The position numbers were made by a program, and so were the translations under genes. From Bacteroidia bacterium (GTDB lineage: Bacteria > Bacteroidota > Bacteroidia > Flavobacteriales > Flavobacteriaceae), in NCBI GenBank assembly GCA_030427585.1, contig JAUIBW010000001.1, positions 62,001-126,000 on the forward strand: DNA of 64,000 nucleotides, read 5' to 3'. A model generated the notes under the pieces. That model did not search any database and was not told where the DNA came from. It saw only the letters and a list, made by a program, of their open reading frames with translations. Shown here in pieces: positions 1 through 8,417 of this stretch. Every line of letters starts with the position of its first letter. The first letter of the stretch is position 1.

Positions 1-630
1 AAAAAACGAAATTGTAAACCCTTCGGCTGTTGTTCCAAATATTGTTGTCCCTAATAAATATATAGTTACAATTCCTACACCACTTAATAGTTCATAAAAA
101 GAAATTACCGATGGGCTATATTGCTGTGCTACTTTTCCATTTATTAAAGAAAAAACCGAAGACAAAAAAGCAGAACACAATGCATAAACAATACCTGTAA
201 AGTAATCTCCTTCAACTTTAAAAATAATATACAATCCTGTAATGACTAAAAGTCCAAAAAGAATTTCATACCATATTACCTTTCTTTTATAAAAAATAGG
301 CTCTAAAATTGAAGTAAAGAAAGCTCCTGTAGATAACATCGATAGGGTTATAGATATATTAGAAACTTTGATTGCTGCAAAAAAAGTAATCCAGTGTAAT
401 GCTATGACAATTCCTGCTAAAAAAAGTATGAAAAATAATTTTCTTGAAACCGCTAATTGTAATTTTTTGAAATAAATGTATACATAAATAAAGGCCGAAG
501 CCAGAAGCATTCTATACCACACTAATGGTAATGCCTCGATAGATATTAGTTCTCCAAGAATAGCCGTAAACCCCCATATAAATACTATAAAATGTAAATG
601 CAGGTAATTAAAAAGTTTAGCGTTTGGCAT
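1..630 (-). CDS. EamA/DMT-family transporter, 3' end beyond window
   Basis: The reverse strand is open from an ATG at 630 to the window edge, beginning MPNAKLFNYLHLHFIVFIWG, with repeated hydrophobic segments and the W-G-F-T start of the first helix typical of EamA (drug/metabolite transporter) permeases. It would be an inner-membrane exporter with ten helices; only about 210 residues are visible and the substrate cannot be told. Its start lies inside the last codons of lptG (14-bp overlap), so it is very likely the third gene of a tgt-lptG-eamA operon. It has no relation to lipopolysaccharide export that I can see beyond this position. Confidence 0.8.
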   Translation of the reverse strand, partial: MPNAKLFNYLHLHFIVFIWGFTAILGELISIEALPLVWYRMLLASAFIYVYIYFKKLQLAVSRKLFFILFLAGIVIALHWITFFAAIKVSNISITLSMLSTGAFFTSILEPIFYKRKVIWYEILFGLLVITGLYIIFKVEGDYFTGIVYALCSAFLSSVFSLINGKVAQQYSPSVISFYELLSGVGIVTIYLLGTTIFGTTAEGFTISFF

Positions 631-1687
631 TATATAAAAGATAAATAGCTAAGATTCCAAAAGATATATTAGGAAACCATACAGCAACGATTGGTGGAAA
701 ATCAGATTGATTGGCCAATGTACCTAATACTTTATCAAAAAAGATAAAAACAAATGCTAATGAAATACCAACAGCCAGATTAACTCCCATACCTCCTCTT
801 CTTTTCATAGAAGAAACGGCTACACCAATAATGGTAAGAATAAATGCAGATACCGGTATACTCCACCTTTTATAAGCTACAACTTTATATCTATTGATAT
901 CTGATGATCCTCTCTTACTTTCTTTTTCGATAAACTTACTTAACTCTGTATAATTAAGAGTTTCTGCCACATAGGTAACCGGGGTAAATTCGTCTATATT
1001 AAATGGCAATATGGTATCTTTAGTTTTAGCTTTTTCAATACTATCTTCATTTTCTAATACAGTTCGTTTTACATAATCCCTCAATTCATAAAGACTATCT
1101 TTAAATACAATCCTTCTTGCAGATATTTTTGTCTTTAATTGATTACCATTAAAATATTCTATCGTAAAATTAGTAGCTGATTTTTCTAGAGGCTTAAAAT
1201 TGTTTGCATATAAAAACATACTATCATTTAGTTGTCGATATACGTTTTTGGTCTCCTGTACTTTTTTACCTTTTTTAAGGTATGAATATTTAAACTCATT
1301 AAACCCTTGACTGGCTTTTGGAGCCAAAAACAGCCCCATAGCTAATGCGCCCAAACAAATAATAACTGCACCGATCATATAGGGCCTAAGAAATCTCCAA
1401 AATGAAACTCCAGAGCTCAAAAAAGCTATAATTTCCGTTTTATTAGCAAGCTTAGAAGTAAACCAAATTACAGATAAGAATACAAAAAGAGGAAACAGCA
1501 AATTGGCAAAATAAACGGTAAAGTCGAGGTAATATCCTATAACAGCATCAAGAGGAACCTGATGTTCTAGCATATTGTCTATTTTTTCTGAAAGGTCTAC
1601 TATTATTCCTATGGGGATAAAAAGCAGAATCATTGTAAAAAATGTCCCGAGATATCTTTTAAGTATGTACCAGTCTAGTATTTTCAA
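617..1687 (-). CDS. lptG: LptF/LptG-family LPS export permease
   Basis: A 356-residue inner-membrane protein of the YjgP/YjgQ (LptF/LptG) family, a permease subunit of the ABC machine that extracts lipopolysaccharide from the inner membrane. It begins KILDWYILKRYLGTFF, as family members do, has about three helices in the first 120 residues, a periplasmic beta-rich domain (about 130-270) and three helices at the C-terminus. Whether it is LptF or LptG cannot be settled by eye; LptG is favoured by length. Its start is one base from the stop of tgt and its end overlaps the next gene, so the three are co-transcribed. The tgt-lptG order is, from memory, common in Flavobacteriia. Confidence 0.88.
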   Translation of the reverse strand: MKILDWYILKRYLGTFFTMILLFIPIGIIVDLSEKIDNMLEHQVPLDAVIGYYLDFTVYFANLLFPLFVFLSVIWFTSKLANKTEIIAFLSSGVSFWRFLRPYMIGAVIICLGALAMGLFLAPKASQGFNEFKYSYLKKGKKVQETKNVYRQLNDSMFLYANNFKPLEKSATNFTIEYFNGNQLKTKISARRIVFKDSLYELRDYVKRTVLENEDSIEKAKTKDTILPFNIDEFTPVTYVAETLNYTELSKFIEKESKRGSSDINRYKVVAYKRWSIPVSAFILTIIGVAVSSMKRRGGMGVNLAVGISLAFVFIFFDKVLGTLANQSDFPPIVAVWFPNISFGILAIYLLYNAKR

Positions 1688-1688
1688 T

Positions 1689-2819
1689 CTATAATCTTTT
1701 ATCCATTTGTTTAACCATTATATTTTTCCAGGAATTAAAATCACCGGCTAAGATATGCTTTCTAGCTTCGCGAACCAACCACAAATAAAAACCTAAATTA
1801 TGTATGGTTGCTATTTGTTTTCCTAATAATTCATTTACCGAAAAAAGATGTTTTAGATACGCTTTAGAATATTCTGTATCTACAAAAGTGATACCCATTT
1901 CATCTATTGCTGAAAAATCATCTTCCCATTTCTTATTTTTTATATTAATCGTTCCATACGCTGTAAATAACATCCCATTACGTGCATTACGTGTAGGCAT
2001 TACACAATCAAACATATCTACACCAAGGGCAATATTTTCTAAAATATTAATAGGTGTTCCTACCCCCATTAAATATCTTGGTTTATCTTCTGGCAAAATA
2101 TCGGTTACCACTTCTGTCATCGCATACATTTCTTCTGCCGGTTCTCCTACAGATAATCCTCCAATTGCATTACCAACTGCTCCGGCATTGGCAATATATT
2201 CTGCCGATTGTTTTCTAAGGTCCTTATACGTACTTCCTTGTACTATTGGAAAAAAAGCCTGATCATATCCATATTTAACCGGAATTTTTTCTAAATGTTG
2301 CATACAACGATCTAACCACCTGTGAGTCATATGCATACTTCTTTTCGCATATCGATAATCACAGGGATAAGGTGTACACTCATCAAATGCCATTATGATA
2401 TCGGCTCCAATGGTTCGTTGGATCTCCATCACATTCTCCGGGGTAAACACATGATATGATCCATCGATATGAGATTTAAATTTTACGCCTTCTTCTTTTA
2501 TTTTACGATTAGCAGATAAAGAATACACCTGGTATCCTCCACTATCGGTAAGGATATTTCGATCCCAGTTCATAAATTTATGTAATCCACCAGCTTTTTC
2601 TAAAATGGGTGTTTGAGGTCTTAGATATAAATGGTAGGTATTTCCTAAAATAATATCGGGATTAATATCATTTTTTAGTTCTCTTTGGTGTACTCCTTTT
2701 ACGGTAGCAACTGTTCCTACCGGCATAAAAATCGGAGTTTCTATAACACCGTGATCTGTACTTATTTTTCCTGCTCTTGCTTTACTTAGAGAGTCTTTAG
2801 ATATAAGGTCAAATTGCAT
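1689..2819 (-). CDS. tgt: queuine tRNA-ribosyltransferase
   Basis: A 376-residue tRNA-guanine transglycosylase, which exchanges G34 of GUN-anticodon tRNAs for the queuosine precursor. Visible motifs are GNTYHLYLRPG-like residues 59-70, the general acid/base motif TDSGGYQ (residues 91-97), FDECTPYP, and the nucleophile region DMFDCVMPTRNARNG. The C-terminal TIHNLGFYL histidine is present, but the Cys-x-Cys-x2-Cys zinc ligands found in the E. coli enzyme are replaced by a segment reading ITFVDTEYSKAYL. I recall this being general in Bacteroidota, so it is not evidence of inactivity. First gene of an operon with lptG and an EamA permease; a good promoter sits 20 bp upstream. Confidence 0.95.
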   Translation of the reverse strand: MQFDLISKDSLSKARAGKISTDHGVIETPIFMPVGTVATVKGVHQRELKNDINPDIILGNTYHLYLRPQTPILEKAGGLHKFMNWDRNILTDSGGYQVYSLSANRKIKEEGVKFKSHIDGSYHVFTPENVMEIQRTIGADIIMAFDECTPYPCDYRYAKRSMHMTHRWLDRCMQHLEKIPVKYGYDQAFFPIVQGSTYKDLRKQSAEYIANAGAVGNAIGGLSVGEPAEEMYAMTEVVTDILPEDKPRYLMGVGTPINILENIALGVDMFDCVMPTRNARNGMLFTAYGTINIKNKKWEDDFSAIDEMGITFVDTEYSKAYLKHLFSVNELLGKQIATIHNLGFYLWLVREARKHILAGDFNSWKNIMVKQMDKRL

Positions 2820-2839
2820 AATTCCTGTTTGGTGGAGGG

Positions 2840-2871
2840 CAAAGATAACTAACTAAAATCACATTGCTCAA
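2840..2871 (-). promoter_or_regulatory. Bacteroidota-type promoter of tgt operon
   Basis: On the minus strand TTG (2871-2869), a 21-bp spacer and TATCTTTG (2847-2840) match the TTG / TAnnTTTG consensus of Bacteroidota sigma-A. The predicted start is 5-8 bp further on, close to the ATG of tgt at 2819. Confidence 0.65.
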
Positions 2872-2935
2872 TTTAGGTTTTCTAAAACTTTTTGTTATTA
2901 ACATTAGTTTCTTAATTAAAAGCAGTCTATACATT

Positions 2936-2965
2936 TTGTCACCGTATACAAAACCTGTACTTTTG
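2936..2965 (+). promoter_or_regulatory. Bacteroidota-type promoter of transketolase operon
   Basis: TTG (2936-2938), exactly 19 bp, then TACTTTTG (2958-2965): a perfect match to the TTG-N19-TAnnTTTG consensus, 31 bp before the ATG at 2997. Confidence 0.8.
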
Positions 2966-2996
2966 GAGCTTTATTATCAAAGAAATCAGCAATATA

Positions 2997-3842
2997 ATGC
3001 CAAAAACAAAACAATTAGAGGATTTTGCAACACAAGTACGTAGAGATATTTTACGACAAGTACACAAAGTAAATTCTGGTCACCCAGGAGGATCTTTGGG
3101 CTGTACAGAATTTTTTGTTGCCCTGTTTCAAGAAGTTTTAGATCGAAAAGATGATTTTGATATGGATGGTATCGATGAAGATATCTTTTTCTTGTCTAAT
3201 GGTCATATTTCGCCAGTCTATTATAGTGTATTAGCTCGAAGTGGTTATTTCCCTGTAGAAGAGCTAAACACATTTAGGCTAATTAACAGTAGATTGCAAG
3301 GACATCCAACAACTCATGAAGGGCTTCCTGGTATTCGTATTGCTTCTGGATCATTGGGACAAGGGATGTCTGTGGCTCTGGGTGCTGCACAAGCAAAAAA
3401 GTTAAATAATGATTCTCACCTGGTATACAGTCTTCATGGTGATGGAGAGCTTCAGGAAGGGCAAATTTGGGAAGCAGCTATGTATGCTTCCGGAAAAAAA
3501 GTAGATAACCTTATTGCTACCATCGATTATAATGGTAAACAAATAGATGGTGCTACAGATGATGTTCTTCCGCTAGGAGATCTAAAAGCAAAATTTGAAG
3601 CTTTTGGTTGGGATGTTATGGAAATTAAAGAGGGTAACAATATTTCTGCAGTTATTGAAGGTTTAAAAGAAGCAAAAAACAGAACGGGTAAAGGAAAACC
3701 TGTATGCATACTAATGCATACTGTAATGGGTAATGGAGTCGATTTTATGATGCATACACATGCATGGCATGGTAAAGCTCCTAACGATGAACAACTAGAA
3801 CTCGGATTAGCACAAAATCCTGAAACTCTGGGAGATTATTAA
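2997..3842 (+). CDS. transketolase, N-terminal subunit
   Basis: A 281-residue protein equal to the thiamine-diphosphate-binding (PP) half of transketolase. Motifs: SGHPGGSLG near residue 27, GHPTTHEGLPGI, GSLGQGMSVALGAA, and the Mg/ThDP motif HGDGELQEGQIWEA followed by a conserved Asn region (IATIDYNGKQ). With the next gene it forms the split transketolase of the non-oxidative pentose phosphate pathway in the cytoplasm. Splitting into two subunits is usual in Bacteroidota. A 20-bp gap separates the two genes, a strong promoter lies upstream and a terminator follows the pair, giving a clean two-gene operon. Confidence 0.95.
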   Translation: MPKTKQLEDFATQVRRDILRQVHKVNSGHPGGSLGCTEFFVALFQEVLDRKDDFDMDGIDEDIFFLSNGHISPVYYSVLARSGYFPVEELNTFRLINSRLQGHPTTHEGLPGIRIASGSLGQGMSVALGAAQAKKLNNDSHLVYSLHGDGELQEGQIWEAAMYASGKKVDNLIATIDYNGKQIDGATDDVLPLGDLKAKFEAFGWDVMEIKEGNNISAVIEGLKEAKNRTGKGKPVCILMHTVMGNGVDFMMHTHAWHGKAPNDEQLELGLAQNPETLGDY

Positions 3843-3862
3843 TTTACCAAATTAAAGAAGAA

Positions 3863-4816
3863 ATGAAAAAATATATAGACACAGGAAAAAAAGATACTCG
3901 TTCTGGTTTTGGAGCCGGTTTAGAAGAATTAGGTAAGACTAATGAAAATGTAGTGGCATTATGTGCTGATTTGATCGGTTCGTTAAAAATGGATGCTTTT
4001 ATTGCGAATCATCCAGAGCGTTTTTTCCAGATTGGTATTGCTGAAGCAAATATGATGGGAATCGCTGCGGGATTAACTATAGGTGGTAAAATCCCTTTTA
4101 CAGGAACGTTTGCTAATTTCTCTACAGGACGTGTTTATGATCAAATTCGTCAATCTATAGCATATAGTGATAAAAATGTGAAAATTTGTGCTTCGCACGC
4201 TGGTCTAACATTAGGAGAAGATGGAGCAACACACCAAATCCTGGAAGATATTGGTCTTATGAAAATGCTACCAGGAATGACAGTAATTAACACATGTGAT
4301 TACAATCAGACTAAAGCTGCTACCATAGCTATAGCAGAGTATCAAGGCCCAGTTTATTTAAGATTTGGAAGACCAAAAGTTGCCAATTTCACTCCCGAAG
4401 ATCAAAACTTCGAAATCGGAAAAGCAGTAGTATTACAAGAAGGAACTGATGTTACTATAGTTGCTACTGGTCACTTAGTATGGGAAGCTTTACAAGCAGC
4501 AGAATCTTTACACGAACAAGGGATAACTGCAGAGGTAATTAATATACATACTATAAAACCACTTGATGATGAAGCAATTCTAAATTCGGTAAAGAAAACT
4601 GGATGTATTGTTACTGCAGAAGAGCATAACTTTTTAGGTGGCTTAGGAGAAAGCGTTTCAAGAGTTTTAGCTCAACACAATCCTGTTCCTCAAGAATTTA
4701 TTGCAACAAATGATACTTTTGGAGAAAGTGGAACACCAGATCAGTTAATGGAAAAATATGGCTTAAATGCAGAAGCTATAAGTAAAGCCGTATTAAAAGT
4801 TGTAAAAAGAAAATAA
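3863..4816 (+). CDS. transketolase, C-terminal subunit
   Basis: A 317-residue partner carrying the pyrimidine-binding and C-terminal domains of transketolase. The motif GIAEANMMGIAAGL (about residue 57) holds the catalytic glutamate that activates the thiamine cofactor, followed by PFTGTFANFSTGR, SHAGLTLGEDGATHQ, PVYLRFGRPK and a Rossmann-like C-terminal domain (VATGHLVWEALQAAE, EEHNFLGGLGE). It works only as a complex with the upstream N-terminal subunit. Translation starts 20 bp after the stop of that gene. The intrinsic terminator at 4840-4869 ends the operon. Confidence 0.95.
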   Translation: MKKYIDTGKKDTRSGFGAGLEELGKTNENVVALCADLIGSLKMDAFIANHPERFFQIGIAEANMMGIAAGLTIGGKIPFTGTFANFSTGRVYDQIRQSIAYSDKNVKICASHAGLTLGEDGATHQILEDIGLMKMLPGMTVINTCDYNQTKAATIAIAEYQGPVYLRFGRPKVANFTPEDQNFEIGKAVVLQEGTDVTIVATGHLVWEALQAAESLHEQGITAEVINIHTIKPLDDEAILNSVKKTGCIVTAEEHNFLGGLGESVSRVLAQHNPVPQEFIATNDTFGESGTPDQLMEKYGLNAEAISKAVLKVVKRK

Positions 4817-4839
4817 TCATCTTTTTAAAATATTAAGAA

Positions 4840-4869
4840 AACCTTCTGATTTATTTCAGAAGGTTTTTT
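4840..4869 (+). terminator. intrinsic terminator of transketolase operon
   Basis: Perfect 10-bp stem AACCTTCTGA (4840-4849) / TCAGAAGGTT (4856-4865), 6-nt loop, then a T run, 23 bp after the stop codon. Confidence 0.9.
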
Positions 4870-4969
4870 GTTTCTACAAAAAATAAAACACAAAGACATT
4901 CGTTCTTGATAGACTAGCCTTTATACCAAAATCACTCAAATTATTTATTAATCTTTAAATCTGGATTAC

Positions 4970-5078
4970 ATAATAGATCATCTATTATAGTTTGAAGTAG
5001 CTTCAAATCCTGATGGCGTAACGCTATATTTTTTAGTGCAAACTAGTGTGCATCTTGCAAAAACTAAAAAACATCAGG
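4970..5078. repeat. cluster of four adjacent or nested inverted repeats
   Basis: Four perfect inverted repeats lie end to end in the 281-bp gap between transketolase and the barrel protein. ATAATAGAT/ATCTATTAT (4970-4978/4980-4988, 1-nt spacer); TTTGAAG/CTTCAAA (4991-4997/5001-5007); CCTGATG/CATCAGG (5009-5015/5072-5078), which encloses GCGT/ACGC (5016-5024) and TTTTTAGT/ACTAAAAA (about 5029-5036/5063-5070). The last set would fold as one long hairpin with a side hairpin. No T run follows, so it is not a plain terminator. It may be a structured leader of the next gene, a REP-like element or the scar of a lost mobile element. Confidence 0.6.
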
Positions 5079-5150
5079 TGGTATTGCTTTTTCAACCTTC
5101 GTAATGAAACTCTATTCGATAATCCTGATTGAAGCAAAAATTATTTTATA

Positions 5151-5735
5151 ATGAAAAATGTGTTTATTTTTTTTATGCTATTTACTTCTTGCGCTATACT
5201 TGCTCAGGAAAAAAGAGTAACTTTTGGAGTAAAAGGAGGGCCTAATTATGGAGATAATGGTAAAATTGAAATTACCGATGTTACCAGAACAACAGCAGAT
5301 GATCGAGTTGGGTATCACTTAGGTGTGTTTTTAAGAGGAAAACTAACCGATAATATTTATCTCAAACCAGAATTACAATATACAGTTAACAATAGTTCCT
5401 ACAAGCTTACAAACACAGAACTCGATTACACAATAAAAAAATTAGATTTACCTATTCTTTTAGGGATTTCTGTTTTAGGGCCAATACATGTTTTTGGAGG
5501 TCCGGCATTGCAGTATATTGTAGAAACAGACCTAGAGGATGTACGACTTGGTGATGTTAAAAATGAGTTTACTGTTGGGGTGCAATTTGGGGCAGGAGTA
5601 CAATTTGGTAAACTTACAGCAGATATACGCTATGAACGCGGGCTTAGCAAAAATACTGCAGAATCAATAGACAAGAGCATCCGAGTAGACTCCAGACCGA
5701 ATCAGCTCATTATAGGTCTTTCTCTGGACTTATAG
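5151..5735 (+). CDS. small outer-membrane beta-barrel protein (PorT/porin-like family)
   Basis: A 194-residue protein with a clear signal peptide (MKNVFIFFMLFTSCAILAQ, cut after Ala-Gln) and alternating hydrophobic strands rich in Gly and aromatic residues (VTFGVKGGPNYG, VGYHLGVFLRGKL, YLKPELQYT, DIRYERGLS), ending in SLDL. This is the pattern of the eight-stranded outer-membrane barrel family common in Bacteroidota (PorT-like). Function is unknown. It is a single-gene unit: inverted repeats lie upstream and a strong terminator downstream. Confidence 0.8.
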   Translation: MKNVFIFFMLFTSCAILAQEKRVTFGVKGGPNYGDNGKIEITDVTRTTADDRVGYHLGVFLRGKLTDNIYLKPELQYTVNNSSYKLTNTELDYTIKKLDLPILLGISVLGPIHVFGGPALQYIVETDLEDVRLGDVKNEFTVGVQFGAGVQFGKLTADIRYERGLSKNTAESIDKSIRVDSRPNQLIIGLSLDL

Positions 5736-5770
5736 ATTTAAACCCTGATTATGCAATATAACTTTGTTAT

Positions 5771-5805
5771 AAAAAAACTCCGATTTTTCAATCGGAGTTT
5801 TTTTT
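5771..5805. terminator. bidirectional intrinsic terminator
   Basis: Stem ACTCCGATT (5777-5785) / AATCGGAGT (5790-5798), 4-nt loop, with seven A on the left and seven or more T on the right. It lies between the stops of the convergent barrel protein and FKBP-like lipoprotein genes and can serve both. Confidence 0.9.
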
Positions 5806-6766
5806 ATTCGTTTTTTAAATCCCTATCATCAGCATCCAGATGATTTTTTATACCATCGCCATCATCATCATAAAATGTAATTTCATCCGGAGTAATAAAT
5901 CCATCATTATTACTATCATTAATAGTTATCTCATCTTTGGTTAATGTACCATCTCTATCATCATCATTATCTACATAATCTGGTGTACCATCTTGATCTG
6001 TATCATCATTTACATCTAACACCAAACGATCACCATCTATATCCTCTAGATAAGAAGGTAAACCATCTCTATCGTGATCTGCCTGATTAACCTTATACAA
6101 TTGAATGTTAAAAATTAATGGAGAATATGCTGGAATACTTGGACGAGCTTCATTAAAATAACCTAAACCGGAAGGCATAAATACAACCAAGTTTCCTTGA
6201 CCTGAATATGTAACAGTACCATCGCTATTCTCAACAAAGCTTGAAGCTCCATTAAAATCTACCAATGATTCTCTAAAACCCTCTACAACAGACACCAAGT
6301 CAAACCACACAGGATTTACAGCACTATCAAATATTTTATTAGAATTCTTTGGCTTATACATCAATTCTCCCTGGTACGTCACTAGAGTAGAATCTGCAAA
6401 AGTAGGCTGATGTGGACCTTCTCCCTGATTTAAGTTTAAGATGTACAATGTGTATTCAACATCATTTCTTGTAATTTTTTTAGTCTTTAAAAGAGGTGAA
6501 TCCAAAATTGGTTGTTCTCCATTTTCTATTGTATCTAACTTTGCAATTTGGTATTCTGGGGTAGCATCATTATTTACAAACACATCCTCGAGAGTATAAA
6601 AATGTGTTTTCAAATAGTCCTGAAGCGCTGCATCATCACTTATTTGTTGTTCTCCCCTATCTCTTGGAGGAACGGCAGTTACACCACCATCATCATCGTC
6701 TTTTTTACAAGCATATAAAACCACCAAAACCAGCACAATGGCACAGCTATATTTTATTACATTCAT
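5804..6766 (-). CDS. FKBP-like peptidyl-prolyl isomerase lipoprotein with Asp-rich calcium-type repeats
   Basis: A 320-residue lipoprotein. I start it at the ATG at 6766 because this places a lipobox (VLVVLYAC) right after a short hydrophobic segment. Residues 80-240 carry an FKBP-type fold signature: a strand reading DSTLVTYQGELM, a region ending VFMPSGLGYF and a strand ILFNIQLY-like. The C-terminus (about 235-320) is a series of DxDxDG-type loops (DHDRDGLPS, DTDQDGTPDYVDNDDDRDG, DDDGDG), as in thrombospondin type 3 repeats, suggesting calcium binding outside the cell membrane. Such FKBP lipoproteins are linked to gliding and secretion in Flavobacteria, but nothing here shows that role. Convergent with the barrel gene. 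Confidence 0.75.
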   Translation of the reverse strand: MNVIKYSCAIVLVLVVLYACKKDDDDGGVTAVPPRDRGEQQISDDAALQDYLKTHFYTLEDVFVNNDATPEYQIAKLDTIENGEQPILDSPLLKTKKITRNDVEYTLYILNLNQGEGPHQPTFADSTLVTYQGELMYKPKNSNKIFDSAVNPVWFDLVSVVEGFRESLVDFNGASSFVENSDGTVTYSGQGNLVVFMPSGLGYFNEARPSIPAYSPLIFNIQLYKVNQADHDRDGLPSYLEDIDGDRLVLDVNDDTDQDGTPDYVDNDDDRDGTLTKDEITINDSNNDGFITPDEITFYDDDGDGIKNHLDADDRDLKNE

Positions 6767-6856
6767 GTATTTACTTTTTTGAAGGCGCAAGATACGATTT
6801 TCTTGTACTTTTGTTTCACAATTATTTAATATAAAAACGCATTTTAATTATTTTTT

Positions 6857-7246
6857 ATGCGAGTTGACAAATATTTATGGTGTATTCGATACTTTAAAAC
6901 TCGAAGTATTGCTACAAAAGCATGTAAAGATGGTAAAATTCGTGTTAACGGAGATATCATCAAACCTTCTAGAGATATCTATCCTATGGATAAAATCACT
7001 GTTCGTAAAAATCAAATCCATTATGAACTTGTGGTACTCGATACACCCGATAGTCGAATTGGAGCTAAACTCGTCGATATCTATCGTAAAGACACCACTC
7101 CAAAGGAAGCGTTGCAAAAATTAGACCTTTTAAAATATTCTAAAGATTATTACCGAAAAAAAGGGACCGGAAGGCCTACCAAAAAAGATCGAAGAGATAT
7201 CGACAATTGGTATTCTGATAGTGAAGTAAATGATAGTGAAGAATGA
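6857..7246 (+). CDS. S4-domain RNA-binding protein (Hsp15-like)
   Basis: A 129-residue protein whose first 60 residues form an S4 RNA-binding domain (MRVDKYLWCIRYFKTRS, GKIRVNG, KPSRDIYPMDKITV), followed by a basic tail with KKGTGRPTKKDRRDID, as in Hsp15 proteins. Hsp15 rescues stalled large ribosomal subunits carrying peptidyl-tRNA; the same role is inferred, not shown. The last four bases (ATGA) overlap the start of the methyltransferase gene, so the two are translationally coupled. Confidence 0.88.
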   Translation: MRVDKYLWCIRYFKTRSIATKACKDGKIRVNGDIIKPSRDIYPMDKITVRKNQIHYELVVLDTPDSRIGAKLVDIYRKDTTPKEALQKLDLLKYSKDYYRKKGTGRPTKKDRRDIDNWYSDSEVNDSEE

Positions 7247-7827
7247 TCCCTAACAAAGAATACTGGAAATATTGTTATCAAAATAAGCAAACAGGATGGG
7301 ACATTGGTTATGCATCTCCTCCTATCATCAATTATTTTGATCAGTTAACAGATCGTGATCTTAAAATCCTCATTCCGGGTTGTGGTAATGCCTACGAAGC
7401 AGAATACTTATTTAATCAAGGGTTTAAAAACATTTACATACTAGATCTTGTCGAAGATGTATTACAAAGTTTTAAACGACGATTACCTAAGTTTCCTTCA
7501 GAAAAATTAATATGTGATGATTTTTTTAATTATCAGAACAAATTTGATTTGATTATAGAGCAAACTTTTTTTTGTGCATTACCACCTAAACGACGCCAAG
7601 ACTATATTAATAAGGCTTCAAGCCTTCTTTCTAAAAAGGGAAAACTTGTAGGACTCTTATTTGATAAAGAATTTGAATATGATGGACCTCCCTTCGGAGG
7701 GAGTAAAGAAGAGTATGAACTCCTGTTTTCTCAATCTTTTACGATAAAAACATTAGAAAACTGTTATAATTCTATAGAACCACGCATGGGTAACGAACTC
7801 TTTTTTATATTTGAAAATCCTTTATAA
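7243..7827 (+). CDS. TPMT-type SAM-dependent methyltransferase
   Basis: A 194-residue class I methyltransferase. It begins with EYWKYCYQNKQTGWDIGYASPP, the W-D-x-G entry of the thiopurine/thiol methyltransferase family; motif I reads ILIPGCGNAYEAEYL (about residue 44), motif II LDLVEDVL, and EQTFFCALPP is the post-II region. The C-terminus (RMGNELFFIFENP) also fits. The natural substrate is unknown; family members methylate thiols, selenium, halides or tellurite. It overlaps the S4 gene by 4 bp. Confidence 0.85.
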   Translation: MIPNKEYWKYCYQNKQTGWDIGYASPPIINYFDQLTDRDLKILIPGCGNAYEAEYLFNQGFKNIYILDLVEDVLQSFKRRLPKFPSEKLICDDFFNYQNKFDLIIEQTFFCALPPKRRQDYINKASSLLSKKGKLVGLLFDKEFEYDGPPFGGSKEEYELLFSQSFTIKTLENCYNSIEPRMGNELFFIFENPL

Positions 7828-7916
7828 ATTTTATAAAACTCTATTTATAATTAAAAAACAATCATTAGTAATAGTTTATTTATACCATTATAAATAACAA
7901 TCAATAATTCTGAAGT

Positions 7917-8417
7917 ATGCAAACCGATAACAACATAATTCTTACTCACGAACAAATACAACACAAAATAAAACGTATTGCTTATCAGATTTATGAAACT
8001 AATGTTGATGAAAAAGAGATTGTAATTGCAGGAATAGCTGAAAACGGGTATATATTTGCTCAACGTCTAAAAGTTATACTAGAAAGCATCTCTAACTTAA
8101 AAGTAACGCTATGTGAGGTTACCATGAATAAAAAGTCTCCTCACAATACTGTTAAAACTTCAATAGAAGCAACTGAATACCAAAATAAGTCAATAATTCT
8201 TGCAGATGATGTACTTAATTCGGGTACAGCTCTTATTTATGGTGTAAAACATTTTCTTGATGTTCCTCTTATCAGGTTTAAGACTGCTGTTTTGGTTAAT
8301 CGAAATCATAAGAAATACCCAATTAAAGCCGATTTTAAAGGAATCTCTTTATCGACTTCTTTACATGAGCATATCATTGTTAAATTTGGGGATGAGGATC
8401 TTGCTATTCTAAAATAA
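7917..8417 (+). CDS. PyrR-like phosphoribosyltransferase
   Basis: A 166-residue type I phosphoribosyltransferase. The PRPP-binding loop reads SIILADDVLNSGTAL (about residues 92-106), preceded by IAGIAENGYIFAQRL, which replaces the pyrophosphate loop. Length and layout resemble PyrR or hypoxanthine phosphoribosyltransferase, but the substrate hood is not diagnostic, so neither a base nor a regulatory role is assigned. It converges with aroK and their last nine bases overlap. Confidence 0.78.
   Translation: MQTDNNIILTHEQIQHKIKRIAYQIYETNVDEKEIVIAGIAENGYIFAQRLKVILESISNLKVTLCEVTMNKKSPHNTVKTSIEATEYQNKSIILADDVLNSGTALIYGVKHFLDVPLIRFKTAVLVNRNHKKYPIKADFKGISLSTSLHEHIIVKFGDEDLAILK

Noticed and set aside
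6604-6834. His-rich frame opposite the FKBP-like lipoprotein
   Set aside because: It is the antisense of Asp codons in an Asp-rich gene; the histidines arise from GAT read in reverse.
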